A stretch of 64,000 bases of DNA from Deltaproteobacteria bacterium (GTDB taxonomy: Bacteria > Myxococcota_A > Polyangia > Haliangiales > Haliangiaceae). The DNA lies in contig JAIOQA010000090.1 in assembly GCA_021413675.1 (NCBI GenBank), positions 100,100-164,099 on the forward strand, in the 5' to 3' direction. Both the position numbers and the translations under genes were made by a program. The notes below the pieces were generated by a model, which was not told the DNA's origin, ran no database searches, and was given only the letters and a program-made list of their open reading frames with translations. Positions 8,883 through 19,110 of the stretch are shown in pieces. The first letter of the stretch is position 1; every line of letters starts with the position of its first letter.

Positions 8883-9181
8883 CTACCGCTCCACGCGAAC
8901 GATCGCGTTCGCGCCCCGCTCCGCGCGCACCGTGACCGCATGCGTGCCGCCGAGCTCGATGTCGTGGGTTCCCGGCGGCCGCGCACGCGCATCATCAACC
9001 GGAACGCGAGGTCGTCGACGCGCTCCGCGGCGGCGGCGGTCCCATCGATCCGGTATCGCGTCGTCCCCGCGTCGATCTCCGCGCGTGCGATCGCGATCGA
9101 TGGCGGGCACGCGCCATCGAGCGGCACGGCATGCGTGGTCGAGCAGACGACGTCGCGGCGAACCGTGCGGCGGGCGGTCAT
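8883..9181 (-). pseudogene. Small conserved gene (about 98 codons) with a single-base frameshift
   Basis: ATG at 9181 overlaps the upstream paralogue's TGA by 4 bp (ATGA). The frame reads MTARRTVRRDVV...AFRLMMRVR, then coding character moves to another frame near 8971-8985, a GC-rich tract, and continues THDIELGGTHAVTVRAERGANAIVRVER to a TAG at 8883-8885. That TAG touches the ATG of the next gene. The two junctions fit an intact gene with one indel, so either a sequencing error or recent damage. No known family. Confidence 0.55.
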
Positions 9182-9882
9182 GCGAGCTCCTCGAGCGCCG
9201 GCCCGAGCGAGTCGGGCCGCGCGGTCCCGATCACGATCGATCGAATCGTCTGCGGCACGTTCCAGTCGTCGGCGAAGTTCACGGCACCGTACGCGACGAG
9301 GTTCTTCGCGTTCGCCGATGCCGTCCATCTCCGGTTCGGCGCGACCCGCTTCGCGACCCGGGCGAACGCCACGAGCGCCTGGTGGACACCGGCACGGTAC
9401 ACCGCCGTCTTCGCCGCCCGCAGCGCGCGGAGCGACGCTTCGAGCCTGCCGAGAGACGCGATGGTGCCGCCGGGTTTCACGGCCGCGAGTTCGCGCGCGA
9501 GCACCTGGCGACGCGGCAGATCGAAGCGCTCGATGTCATCGCGCACGATTCCGCGCACGCGCGCCCGGCGCAGCTTGGTGACGCTCGGCTTGGGATCGAC
9601 GACCTGACCTCTGGGGAAGCCGTTGATCGCGATCACCGGCCGCGGAATCCTCGGCGTCGTCGCCCAGGCCGCGCCCTTGACCTGCGCCACGAGCACCGCC
9701 CCCATCGCATGCGAGATCTGGGTCTCGAGCACGGCGGTATCGGTGCCGGCGTCGATCGCTGCGAGGAGCTCGTCCTCGAGCCGATCGAGCGATTCGTAGT
9801 CGACCGCCAGGCCGGCGAACCGGCTCCGCAGTGCAGCCAGACTCGCGGAGACGTCGACGGGCTCGGCCGTGCCGTCACTCAC
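9178..9882 (-). CDS. Conserved hypothetical protein, paralogue of 8199-8882
   Basis: The frame is open back through the tRNA gene, but translation cannot start there. The first sensible start after the tRNA terminator is GTG at 9882, giving 234 aa beginning MSDGTAEPVDVSASL. Shares the core motif MGAVLVAQVKGAAWATTPR...RDDIERFDL with the protein two genes downstream. It is the first gene of a tightly coupled set of three (4-bp overlap with the next). The two paralogues flanking a small gene suggest an ancestral duplication; possibly a polymorphic recognition or immunity set, but no function can be assigned. Confidence 0.65.
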   Translation of the reverse strand: MSDGTAEPVDVSASLAALRSRFAGLAVDYESLDRLEDELLAAIDAGTDTAVLETQISHAMGAVLVAQVKGAAWATTPRIPRPVIAINGFPRGQVVDPKPSVTKLRRARVRGIVRDDIERFDLPRRQVLARELAAVKPGGTIASLGRLEASLRALRAAKTAVYRAGVHQALVAFARVAKRVAPNRRWTASANAKNLVAYGAVNFADDWNVPQTIRSIVIGTARPDSLGPALEELA

Positions 9883-9978
9883 CTGGCACCTGTTTCGTCT
9901 GGGCGAAGACGCATCCCGCGCCGCTGGAGCCTCGGACGGAGCGTAGCGGAAATGACGGCGGTCGTTACCCACGCGGCG

Positions 9979-9998
9979 AAAAGCCTTTCGAGGCTTTT
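9979..9998 (-). terminator. Rho-independent terminator of tRNA-Leu
   Basis: Perfect 8-bp stem AAAAGCCT/AGGCTTTT around a TTCG tetraloop (CGAA on the minus strand), 21 bp past the 3' end of the tRNA. The stem itself supplies the U-run. Confidence 0.75.
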
Positions 9999-10019
9999 CC
10001 AACCGCTCGAATTCGCGCG

Positions 10020-10101
10020 TGCGAGAGAGGGGACTCGAACCCCTACTCCTTTCGGAACGGGAACCTAAATCCCGCGCGTCTACCAATTTCGCCACTCTCG
10101 C
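10020..10101 (-). tRNA. tRNA-Leu (anticodon UAG)
   Basis: Read on the minus strand from 10101: acceptor GCGAGAG pairs with CTCTCGC (10021-10027), discriminator A at 10020. The D-arm begins TGGCGAAATTGGTAGACGCG. Anticodon stem CGGGA/TCCCG holds the loop TTTAGGT with anticodon TAG, decoding CUA/CUN leucine codons. A 13-nt class II variable arm (TTCCGAAAGGAGT) and T-arm AGGGG-TTCGAGT-CCCCT complete it. CCA is not encoded. A terminator follows at 9979-9998. Confidence 0.97.
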
Positions 10102-10393
10102 GCGCCCCGCTTATAGCACGGCTCATCGCCCGGGTTCGTCGTCGGGCGCGATGGTCGGACAGGCTCGACGCGGGGTCCGCCAGCGCGTCATGAGGATCGT
10201 TGCGGATCGCGGCCCCGTTGACCTTTGCAACGGGTGCGGCAGCGGCCCGCGGGCGGTTTTCGGGCACTTCGCGCGCCGAGCGCGTGGCACACGGCTTGAA
10301 GTGACGTCGGTCGGCCGCCACGATCTCCGAGCGGCCCTCCACCTCGAGGCTCATCGTCCCGCGCTCGTCGCGCCGGGAGAAGGTCCAAGGTCC
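10102..10393. other. Intergenic region without a recognisable gene
   Basis: About 290 bp between the tRNA 5' end and the next start. Frames on both strands are open but show only shadow-like, Arg-rich composition. No RNA fold or repeat stands out; it must contain the tRNA promoter on the minus strand. Confidence 0.4.
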
Positions 10394-10873
10394 ATGCCGC
10401 CTGTTGCGTCCGCCGTCGTCTCGTCACCGCTCCGCACCGCGCCGTCGCGCGTGGTGCCCAACGTCAGCCGCGTCGAGCTGGTGCTGTCGGCCACGATCGC
10501 GATCCGCCAGGCCGCGCACGCGCACACGCTGTCGCTCGACACGATCACGCACTGGTGCGCCGAGCGCGGCGGGCCCGACCCGCGGCTCGAACAGGCGGCG
10601 CTGCGCCACGGCTTCGCGGTCGTCGATCTGGCCCGCGTCGTCGACGATGTCACCGATGCGCTGCGCGCCCGGCTCGCCGCGGCGGCGCCGCTGGTGAGCG
10701 CGCTGCTCGCGACCGGCGAGCTGCCGCGGCTCCTGGCGGCGATCGGCCACGACGACGTCATGCCGCCGCCGGACGCGCTGCTCCGCACGCTGCCGCCGCG
10801 GATCGCGCGGTTCTACTGGCAGCGGGTCCGCGCGTACGTGGCGTGGGCCGCGGCGCGCAGCTGGCAGCCGTAG
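10394..10873 (+). CDS. Hypothetical protein
   Basis: 159 aa from ATG at 10394, with AAGG about 6 nt upstream. An upstream extension of the frame runs into the tRNA and is rejected. Helical and Ala-rich: VSRVELVLSATIAIRQAAHAHTL, then ITHWCAERGGPDPRLEQAALRHGF and a C-terminal RTLPPRIARFYWQRVRAYVAW. No signal peptide, no known domain. Stands alone before the PP2C-like remnant. Confidence 0.5.
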   Translation: MPPVASAVVSSPLRTAPSRVVPNVSRVELVLSATIAIRQAAHAHTLSLDTITHWCAERGGPDPRLEQAALRHGFAVVDLARVVDDVTDALRARLAAAAPLVSALLATGELPRLLAAIGHDDVMPPPDALLRTLPPRIARFYWQRVRAYVAWAAARSWQP

Positions 10874-10897
10874 CCGCGCGCGTGACATGATCGCGCG

Positions 10898-11233
10898 ATG
10901 CGATCGCCGCGCGACGCCGCGAGCTTCACGAGCGATGGCGAGCTCGCTCATCGCGCGTGGCGGATCCGGATCTCGCTGGCGACCGATCGCGGGCAGCACC
11001 GCGCGGTCAACGAGGACGCGGTCGTCGCGGACCTCGCACGCGCGGTGGTGCTGCGCGACGGTGCGCTCGCGGCGCTGACCCGCGACCACACGCTGGTGAA
11101 CCTCGCGCGCGATCACGCGATCGAGGCCACCGGCGACCCGCGCGAGGCCGCGCACCGCCTGGTCCGCGCCGCCGCGCAGCACGGCACGGACAACGCCGCG
11201 GCGATCGTCGCCGCGGTCGATGCTCTCAGGTGA
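10898..11233 (+). CDS. PP2C-like protein phosphatase lacking its catalytic core (111 aa)
   Basis: The start resembles a PP2C/Stp N-terminus: ISLATDRGQHRAVNEDAVVAD matches the TD-G--R--NEDA motif. It then jumps straight to the PP2C C-terminal part: TRDHTLVNLA and HGTDNAAAIVAAVDAL. The middle of about 100 residues, with the DGxGG and GDSR metal-binding motifs, is absent without a frame break. It is therefore catalytically dead as read. The 3' end overlaps the convergent TldE-like gene by 8 bp. Either a decayed phosphatase or a non-catalytic binding module. Confidence 0.5.
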   Translation: MRSPRDAASFTSDGELAHRAWRIRISLATDRGQHRAVNEDAVVADLARAVVLRDGALAALTRDHTLVNLARDHAIEATGDPREAAHRLVRAAAQHGTDNAAAIVAAVDALR

Positions 11234-12527
11234 CCGACAGCGGCGCGAGGCGCAGCGCGACCGGGCCGCGATACGCACCGCGGGTCGAGACCTCGGCGGC
11301 GCGGCGCGCGGTGGCGAGCGCCGCGATCGCATCGCCGCGGATCACCGCGCCGGTCACCGGGGTCTGGCGATCGCCATCGCGCAGCAACCCGAACTCGACG
11401 CCGGCCGAGAACCGCGCGGTCGCGGGATCGAGATCGAGCCACGCCAGCGACGCGACGTCGAGCACTGGGCCGTCGTCGCTCGCGACCAGCGCGCCCGCGG
11501 GCGAGGCGCCGGGCTCGACGACGAGGTTGCGCACGCCGCCGTTGGGATGCGCGCCGGCGAGCGCGGCCTCGCGCAGATCGTAGGCGAGTTCGGCGGCCTT
11601 GCCGCGCTCGACCAGCGTGAACCGCCGCACCGGCTCGCCGTCGTCGCCGAGCGGCGCGGACGCCAGGCCAAATGGCAGCGTGCCGTCGCTGGCGATCGTC
11701 AGCGGCTCGCCGAGCGCATCGGCGCCGGCGACGATCGGCTGGCCCGGGCGGTAGCGCGACAGGCCGCGGCGCACGGTGCCGGCGTCGGCCTGCGCGACGA
11801 GCGCGGCCCACAGACCGAGCCCCTCGACCGGCGCGAGCGCGGCGAGGCGCAGCACGATCGGGTAGCGGCCCGCGGGCGGCGGCCCGGCGTCGCGCGCGCC
11901 GAGCCGCTCGGCGGCCTCGGCGACCAGCGCGGTCAGGGCGAGCCCGCCGCGCTGGCGCGTGCGGGTGTGGAGCTCGGTCGTGCGATCGCCGCGGCGCAGC
12001 CGCGCGCGCAGCTCGATCGTCGACGCGGTCCAGCGCGCGTCCTGGCCGTGGGAGCTCGCGAGGCGCAGATCGTCGTGGGTGACGATCGCGGTCACGTCGA
12101 CGAGCTCGAGCGCGCCGCCGGCGAGCGCGATCAGGTGCGGCGCGCGGATCGCGTCGAACACCAGCGTCGTGATCGCCTCGGCGGCGACCTCGAGATCGGG
12201 GCCGAGCGCCGCGTCGTCGAGCGCGACGTGCGCCGCGGCGGCGGGCGGCGCCATCGACCACGCCGGCCCGACCGCGATCGCGGCCTGGACCAGCGCGCGA
12301 TCGAGCGCGTCGTTGCGCTCGTCGCCCTCGACGACGAACCGGCCCGAGCCGCGACCGGTGGTGAGATCGCGATGGACCACGCCGGTCACCCGCGCGTGTT
12401 CGTCCTCGCGCCGCAGCTCGCGCGCGCCGTGCTCGACGGTCGCGACCCGGCGCGTGCGCGACGCGACGACCCACTCGCGCGCGACCCGCTGGGCGCGCAG
12501 CGCGCGGAGCGTGCGATCGAAGCTCAC
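11226..12527 (-). CDS. TldE/PmbA-like protein
   Basis: 433 aa from GTG at 12527, which overlaps the upstream TldD-like stop by 4 bp (GTGA); longer starts would invade that gene. The C-terminal half carries PmbA/TldE features: a segment like the central beta-domain (RFTLVERGKAAELAYDLREAALAG), then GGVRNLVVEPGASP, corresponding to the conserved NL-V-PG motif, and TPVTGAVIRGDAI. TldD/TldE normally form a cytoplasmic heteromeric protease acting on peptides such as microcin B17 precursor. TldE subunits lack the zinc motif, as here. Its partner at 12524 is also degenerate, so the pair may be a non-proteolytic complex. Confidence 0.7.
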   Translation of the reverse strand: MSFDRTLRALRAQRVAREWVVASRTRRVATVEHGARELRREDEHARVTGVVHRDLTTGRGSGRFVVEGDERNDALDRALVQAAIAVGPAWSMAPPAAAAHVALDDAALGPDLEVAAEAITTLVFDAIRAPHLIALAGGALELVDVTAIVTHDDLRLASSHGQDARWTASTIELRARLRRGDRTTELHTRTRQRGGLALTALVAEAAERLGARDAGPPPAGRYPIVLRLAALAPVEGLGLWAALVAQADAGTVRRGLSRYRPGQPIVAGADALGEPLTIASDGTLPFGLASAPLGDDGEPVRRFTLVERGKAAELAYDLREAALAGAHPNGGVRNLVVEPGASPAGALVASDDGPVLDVASLAWLDLDPATARFSAGVEFGLLRDGDRQTPVTGAVIRGDAIAALATARRAAEVSTRGAYRGPVALRLAPLSVT

Positions 12528-13978
12528 GAGCGCGCCACCAGCGCGCCGCGGGTCGCGCACCACGGGGCCTGCGCCGAGCGCCACAGCGGCAGCTCGGCCT
12601 CCTCGTCCCGCCACGCGATCGCCCCGACGTCGCGCGACACCGCGGTGACGCCCCCGAGCAGCGCCGGCACCGCGCCGCGCAGCTCGAGATCGCCGTAGAC
12701 GTGACCGGTGCGCTGGCCGTGCTCGATGCGGCGCGCGCGGGCGACCGGGACCGCGAGCTCCCAGCGCGCGCGGTCGAGCTGCGCGGCGCCGGCGTCCTCG
12801 AGCAGGTAGCCCTTGTCGATACCGGCGATCAGCGCCTCGACGTCGTGCTCGCCGGGCGCGATCACCAGGTGCGCGGCCGCCGAACGCGCGCCGCCGATGT
12901 GGCCGGGGCGCCGCTGCTGCGCGGGCGCGACGTCGGTGCCGCCGAGCAGGCCGACGCGCGCGCCGCCGCGGACCAGCGCGAGCGCGGCCGCAGGCTGGCC
13001 ATCATCGTCGAACGCGTAGCCGCCGTAGCTCGCGGCGCGCGCGTCATCGGTGATCTCGATCGCCGCGGCGAGCTGCCAGTCGGGCTCCCGCGGATCGCCG
13101 CCGCGGGTCAGCCGCGGCACCAGGCCGCGATCGACCAGCGCCGCGACCACCGACGGATCGAGCACGACCGCGGTGTCGCCGCTCGGGCCCTCGCCGGGCG
13201 TGAGCGGCTCGAGCGCGCGCTGCGCGGCCCGCGCGATCGCGGCGTCGTCGAGGCGGGCGGCGATGTCGAGCCCGATCGGCGCGGCGACCTCGGCGACCGC
13301 GTGCACCGGGCGCCCGCCGGTCCACGCGACCAGGAGCACGCCGGCGCGCGCGCGCACCAGCCGTTGCCGCCGGAGCCCGGTGCGATCGGCGCACCAGACC
13401 TCGGTGTCGTCGAGCTCGACGAAGCCGGCGCGGTAGACGATGCGGCTCGAGCCGGCGGCGTCGGCGCGCGTGCGCAGCGCGATCGCGCGATCGAGCCACG
13501 CGGTCGCGGGCGCCAGCGCCGGATCGTCGGCGCCGGTGTAGCGCCGGTGGTTCGCGGCGGTCGACGGCACCGCCAGCTCGTCACCGCGCGCCGCCGCCGC
13601 GCGCCGGCCCCCGAGCAGGCCGTCGACCAGCGCGGCGATCGCCTCGCGGCTCGCGCCGCTGGTCGCGCGTTCGCGGAACCGACCGTGAGCGTCCTGCCCA
13701 CGCGCGAGCGCGCGGGTCGTGACCTCGTCGCGGATCACCGCGCCGCTCGCGTCCGCCGACGCGACCACGTGGCGATGCGCGACCACCTGGACCGCGCCGC
13801 GCCGAAACTCGTCGGCGACGCGCGCGCCCTCGCCGACCAGCCGCGCGCCCAGATCCTCGAGCTCGTCGACCGGCCGGGCCACGCCGCGGCCGCGCCCGCC
13901 GCCGCACGCCCACGCGATCGTCGAGGCGGCGCCGCAGCCCAGCGCGCTCAGCCATCGTCGCCGCGACCAGTCGTCCAC
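12524..13978 (-). CDS. TldD-like protein with Tat-type lipoprotein signal, zinc motif absent
   Basis: 484 aa, GTG start. The N-terminus SRRRWLSALGCGAASTIAWAC looks like a twin-arginine signal ending in a lipobox-like Cys. The TldD fold is visible from about residue 260: TAVVLDPSVVAALV, where active TldD has the HExxxH helix, here reads DRGLVPR. Next come GGYAFDDDGQPA, HLVIAPGEHDVEALIAGIDKGYLLED and GHVYGDLELRGAV. Export and loss of the metal site are both unusual for TldD, which is cytoplasmic. Translationally coupled to the TldE-like gene. Confidence 0.7.
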   Translation of the reverse strand: MDDWSRRRWLSALGCGAASTIAWACGGGRGRGVARPVDELEDLGARLVGEGARVADEFRRGAVQVVAHRHVVASADASGAVIRDEVTTRALARGQDAHGRFRERATSGASREAIAALVDGLLGGRRAAAARGDELAVPSTAANHRRYTGADDPALAPATAWLDRAIALRTRADAAGSSRIVYRAGFVELDDTEVWCADRTGLRRQRLVRARAGVLLVAWTGGRPVHAVAEVAAPIGLDIAARLDDAAIARAAQRALEPLTPGEGPSGDTAVVLDPSVVAALVDRGLVPRLTRGGDPREPDWQLAAAIEITDDARAASYGGYAFDDDGQPAAALALVRGGARVGLLGGTDVAPAQQRRPGHIGGARSAAAHLVIAPGEHDVEALIAGIDKGYLLEDAGAAQLDRARWELAVPVARARRIEHGQRTGHVYGDLELRGAVPALLGGVTAVSRDVGAIAWRDEEAELPLWRSAQAPWCATRGALVARS

Positions 13979-14010
13979 CGCGGCAGCTTACCGCGTCTGC
14001 GTCCCGACCC

Positions 14011-14922
14011 TCAGGGCTCGGCGCGTCCGCGCGCCGACACCGACAGCCGCGGCGCGGTCCGGGCCTTCGCCGGCTTGACCTTCACCTTGCTGCCCGGCGC
14101 GCCCGCGTCGACCCACTCCGCGATCCGCTCGAAGTCGCCGAACCGCGCGTGCTTGCCGTCGGCGCCGAGGAACGCCATCACCAGCGGCCGGCCCGCGATC
14201 TCCGCGCCGACGACAAAGCAGTAGCCCGCGGCCTCGGTGTAGCCGGTCTTGCCGCCGATCACGTGCCACCTGGACGAGCCGAGCACCTGATCGGTGGTGC
14301 CGTAGCCGATCTTCGCGTATCCGCTCTGCGACTTCACGACGACATAGTCGGTGCCCATGATGTCGCGGATCACGTCGTCCTCGAGCGCCGCCCGGATCGC
14401 CAGCGCCATCTCGCGCGCGGTCGAGACGTTGCCGCGCAGCCCCGAGGTGTCGGTGAACTTGGTCTTCTTGAGACCGAGGTCCTTGGCCACGGCGTTCATC
14501 GCGGCGATCAGCTGCTTCGGCGACAGGCCCGCGCCGCGTCCAAGCGCGGTGGGCGCGCGGTTGTCTGACGCCATGAGCATGGCGCGCATGAGGTCGATGT
14601 TGCGGAACGACTGGCCGAGGTCGAGGCGGGTCTTGGCGCCGCCGCGCGCGGCGCGGACGTCCTCGCGGGTGATCTCGGTGTACGCCTCGAGATCGACGCC
14701 GGCGCGGCGGACCGCCAGCGCGACGAAGATCTTCGTCGTGGAGGCGATCGCCCGGGGCTGGTCGGCGTCCTTGCCGAAGATTTCCACCCCGGTGCCTGCG
14801 TCGAGCACGGCAGCCGAACGTGACTTCAGCTCAGGTAGGCCCCCCTGCCCTGCGTGCGCACCGTGTGCGGCTACCATCACGCCGACGAACGTGAGCCAGG
14901 CGACCAATGGACCCCGACGCAT
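14011..14922 (-). CDS. Serine-type D-alanyl-D-alanine carboxypeptidase (S11)
   Basis: 303 aa. N-terminal signal peptide MRRGPLVAWLTFVGVMVAAHGAHA by pieces. Active-site motifs of penicillin-binding S11 enzymes are all present: STTK (S61, K64), SDN and KTG (GGKTGYTEAAG). It trims the terminal D-Ala of peptidoglycan stem peptides in the periplasm, or acts as an endopeptidase of the PBP7 type. No C-terminal amphipathic anchor is obvious; the tail is Lys/Arg-rich. Divergent from the PEGA kinase. Confidence 0.93.
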   Translation of the reverse strand: MRRGPLVAWLTFVGVMVAAHGAHAGQGGLPELKSRSAAVLDAGTGVEIFGKDADQPRAIASTTKIFVALAVRRAGVDLEAYTEITREDVRAARGGAKTRLDLGQSFRNIDLMRAMLMASDNRAPTALGRGAGLSPKQLIAAMNAVAKDLGLKKTKFTDTSGLRGNVSTAREMALAIRAALEDDVIRDIMGTDYVVVKSQSGYAKIGYGTTDQVLGSSRWHVIGGKTGYTEAAGYCFVVGAEIAGRPLVMAFLGADGKHARFGDFERIAEWVDAGAPGSKVKVKPAKARTAPRLSVSARGRAEP

Positions 14923-15066
14923 CTCACGATTCGTAGCATGCCGGGCATCGCCGGGCCATTTTGGAGGCAGCGCCCTCACCATCGGGGACGTGAACGCGCC
15001 ACGCGCTCCGTCGATTCCACCTGTCGGATCGCCCACGAAGCTCGTGCGTGAAGATGCCGGCTTGGG

Positions 15067-15072
15067 TACAAT
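15067..15072 (+). promoter_or_regulatory. Possible -10 box of the kinase gene
   Basis: TACAAT lies 21 nt before the ATG at 15094, with GGGAGG (15082-15087) between them. The matching -35 (GTGCGT at 15044-15049) is weak. Confidence 0.3.
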
Positions 15073-15093
15073 CAGAAGTCGCGGGAGGTTGGC

Positions 15094-16962
<1,869 letters not shown>

Positions 16963-17014
16963 TAGGGACGTGCCGCGCCGCCTGGGTCGTCGCGGTAGAG
17001 AGGACTCGACTTCC

Positions 17015-18166
17015 ATGACTGCTCTTCGTACGTGGCTGTTCGCGGGGGTGACGGCGCTGGCGATCGCCAGCACCGCCACCATCGCGCAGGCCGACCAGGA
17101 AAAGGCCAAGGTGCTCTACGCCGACGGCGAGAAGGCCTACAACCTGGGCCAGTTCGACAAGGCGATCGACCTCTTCACCAAGGCGTACGAGGAGTGGCCG
17201 GAGCCGGCGTTCCTCTTCAACATCGCGCAGGCGTACCGCCAGGCTGGCAACTGCAAGCAGTCGCTGTTCTTCTACAAGCGCTTCCTGTCGCTGAAGCAGA
17301 ACGACACCAAGAAGCCGATCAAGCCCGAGGTCCAGAAGGAAGTCGAAGGGCGCATCACCGAGCTCGAGGAGTGCGTGAAGCGCGACCTCGCGAACAAGCC
17401 GCCCGACGGCACCGATCCGGGCGGCGGCTCGGGCACCACGAGCGGCACCGGCTCGGGTTCGAGCGCGGGCTCCGGTTCGGGCGCGGGCTCCGGGTCGGGC
17501 GCGGGCTCCGGCTCGGGCGCGGGCTCGGGTTCCGGCTCGAACGTCGCCGACAACGGCGATGGCGACGGTGACGGCGATGGCGATGGCGACGGCGATGGCA
17601 GCGACGACGCGGCGATCGGCGCGTCGACCTCGACGGCGCCGACGCTGCTCTCGGCGCGCTTCGCGGCCGGCGCGGCGATGTTCGGCGCGGGCCCGCTCAA
17701 GGTCACCCGCTTCGCGGCGTCGCTCACCGCGGGCTACCCGCTCGCGGTCGGCGACAAGATCGAGCTCGATCTCGGCGTCGGCCTCGGGCTGATGCCGCTG
17801 CAGTACGACACCTCGAGGATGACGAGCGCCTCGGCGAGCCTGACCCAGCTGCTCGCCAACGTCGGCGCGAACTACGCCGTCGCGGCGAAGATCAACGCGC
17901 GCATCGATGTCGGCGCGGGCGTGCTGATGATGTCGAAGCTGGAGGAGGGCAACCCGTTCACCGGCGGTGGCCTGCCCGCCACTGGCACGTTGACCATGTT
18001 CAACTTCCGGATCGCGGCCTCGGCCGAGTACTTCATCACCAAGAACCTGGTCGCCTCGGTGATCCCGATCTCCTTCGCGTTCAGCCCGGCGAAGTCCGGT
18101 TTCCGCGACGACATCTCGTCGCTGACGATGCTGAGCTTCATGGCCGGCCTCGGCTACCGCATGTGA
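17015..18166 (+). CDS. Periplasmic TPR protein with Gly-Ser/Gly-Asp repeats and C-terminal beta-barrel-like domain
   Basis: 383 aa; ATG at 17015 has AGAGAGGA 10 nt upstream and gives a signal peptide ending AIAQA. TPR units cover about 25-115 ([30 protein letters not shown] in sections). A Gly/Ser linker and a (GD)n run follow. The last 170 residues alternate hydrophobic and polar residues ([31 protein letters not shown]) like an outer-membrane beta-barrel, ending in an aromatic/hydrophobic tip. Directly follows the PEGA kinase and probably shares its transcript. Likely an outer-membrane protein reaching into the periplasm. Confidence 0.75.
   Translation: MTALRTWLFAGVTALAIASTATIAQADQEKAKVLYADGEKAYNLGQFDKAIDLFTKAYEEWPEPAFLFNIAQAYRQAGNCKQSLFFYKRFLSLKQNDTKKPIKPEVQKEVEGRITELEECVKRDLANKPPDGTDPGGGSGTTSGTGSGSSAGSGSGAGSGSGAGSGSGAGSGSGSNVADNGDGDGDGDGDGDGDGSDDAAIGASTSTAPTLLSARFAAGAAMFGAGPLKVTRFAASLTAGYPLAVGDKIELDLGVGLGLMPLQYDTSRMTSASASLTQLLANVGANYAVAAKINARIDVGAGVLMMSKLEEGNPFTGGGLPATGTLTMFNFRIAASAEYFITKNLVASVIPISFAFSPAKSGFRDDISSLTMLSFMAGLGYRM
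17425..17605 (+). repeat. In-frame Gly-Ser then Gly-Asp low-complexity repeats
   Basis: Short tandem units encode GSGAGSG-type repeats (about 17440-17535) and then about seven Gly-Asp pairs (17558-17605). The codons vary (GGC/GGT, GAC/GAT), so the amino-acid pattern rather than the DNA is being kept. The GD run resembles acidic calcium-binding linkers. Confidence 0.7.
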
Positions 18167-18300
18167 CGCGGTAGCCGCTCCGTCATCTCGTCTTGGCGCC
18201 TCCGCGGCAATCTGCCCCGGGGGCGCTGCTGCGTTTCGGCCGGGGCATCGACCGGCACGCGCGCCCGGTGCGTCAACGCGTCCGGGCTTCTGGGAGTATG

Positions 18301-19035
18301 ATGCGGGCGATGAAGCGTTGCCCGTTTTGCGCCGAGGAGATCCAGGACGAGGCCATCAAGTGCAAGCACTGTGGCTCGTTCCTCAGCGCGGCTCCCACGA
18401 GCGCGCCCGCACCTGCAGCGCCGGCGGCCCCCGCTTCGCCGGCCGCGCCTGCCCCCGCGCTCGCGCCCGCGCACGCGTCCGGGCCGCCGCCGATGCGCGC
18501 CGCCGCCGACGCTGGCCACGGCGTGCACGAGCCGGCGACCGAGCGCAAGATCGTCTACGAGGGCGTGCCGTCGTGGCGCGCGTTCCTCGGCTACTACGCC
18601 CTCGGCGTGCTCGGCGCGGTCATCGTGCCGGTGATCTTCAACTGGCTCGGTCGCTCGTTCGACATGTCGAGCTCGGGCCGCATCCTGATGGTGCTGATCC
18701 CGCTGTCGCTCGCGGCGATCTACTTCTTCGGCCTGCACCTGCATCGCCGCTCGATCAAGATCCGCATCACCTCGAGCAACATCGAGACCGAGCACGGCGT
18801 GCTCGCCAAGAAGATCGACGTCCTGCCGCTCTGGCGCTGCCGCGACATCCGCTACAAGCAGACGATCATCGATCGCGTGCTCGGCATCTCGCACGTCGAG
18901 ATCTTCACCGCCGACGTGGTCACGCCGCACCTGATGATCAACGGCATGCCGGCGTCGCGTCAGCTGTTCGAGCAGATCCGCGACAACATCGAGATCCAGC
19001 GCCAGGCGCGCAACGTCTACGGCGTCATCAGCTGA
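18301..19035 (+). CDS. Zinc-ribbon and PH-domain (bPH2) membrane protein
   Basis: About 244 aa; ATGs at 18298, 18301 and 18310 are all in frame, and GGGAG at 18292-18296 favours 18301. It begins with a zinc ribbon (CPFCAEEIQDEAIKCKHC), then an Ala/Pro-rich linker. Two membrane helices around 95-140 (YYALGVLGAVIVPVIFNW, ILMVLIPLSLAAIYFFG) lead into a bacterial PH domain: IKIRITSSNIETEHGVLAKKIDVLPLWRCRDI. This is the YdbT/bPH2 type of membrane protein, of unknown biochemical role. Ends at a bidirectional terminator. Confidence 0.8.
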   Translation: MRAMKRCPFCAEEIQDEAIKCKHCGSFLSAAPTSAPAPAAPAAPASPAAPAPALAPAHASGPPPMRAAADAGHGVHEPATERKIVYEGVPSWRAFLGYYALGVLGAVIVPVIFNWLGRSFDMSSSGRILMVLIPLSLAAIYFFGLHLHRRSIKIRITSSNIETEHGVLAKKIDVLPLWRCRDIRYKQTIIDRVLGISHVEIFTADVVTPHLMINGMPASRQLFEQIRDNIEIQRQARNVYGVIS

Positions 19036-19058
19036 TCGCGCCGACGACCGAATGACGA

Positions 19059-19085
19059 AAGGCCCGGCGTGTCGCGCCGGGCCTT
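19059..19085. terminator. Bidirectional hairpin terminator
   Basis: Perfect 11-bp stem AAGGCCCGGCG/CGCCGGGCCTT with a 5-nt loop, between two convergent genes. AA and TT at the stem ends provide short U-runs both ways. Confidence 0.8.
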
Positions 19086-19110
19086 CGTCGTTTCGCGCGG
19101 CAGCCGCCGG

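Noticed and set aside
9883..10095. N-terminal extension of the 9178-9882 gene (begins MAKLVDARDLG)
   Set aside because: This peptide is the translation of the tRNA-Leu gene; a terminator also separates it from the real start at 9882.
12524..13978. Active TldD protease processing the double-glycine peptides
   Set aside because: The HExxxH motif is absent and the peptide genes are 5 and 29 kb away; no direct link is visible.
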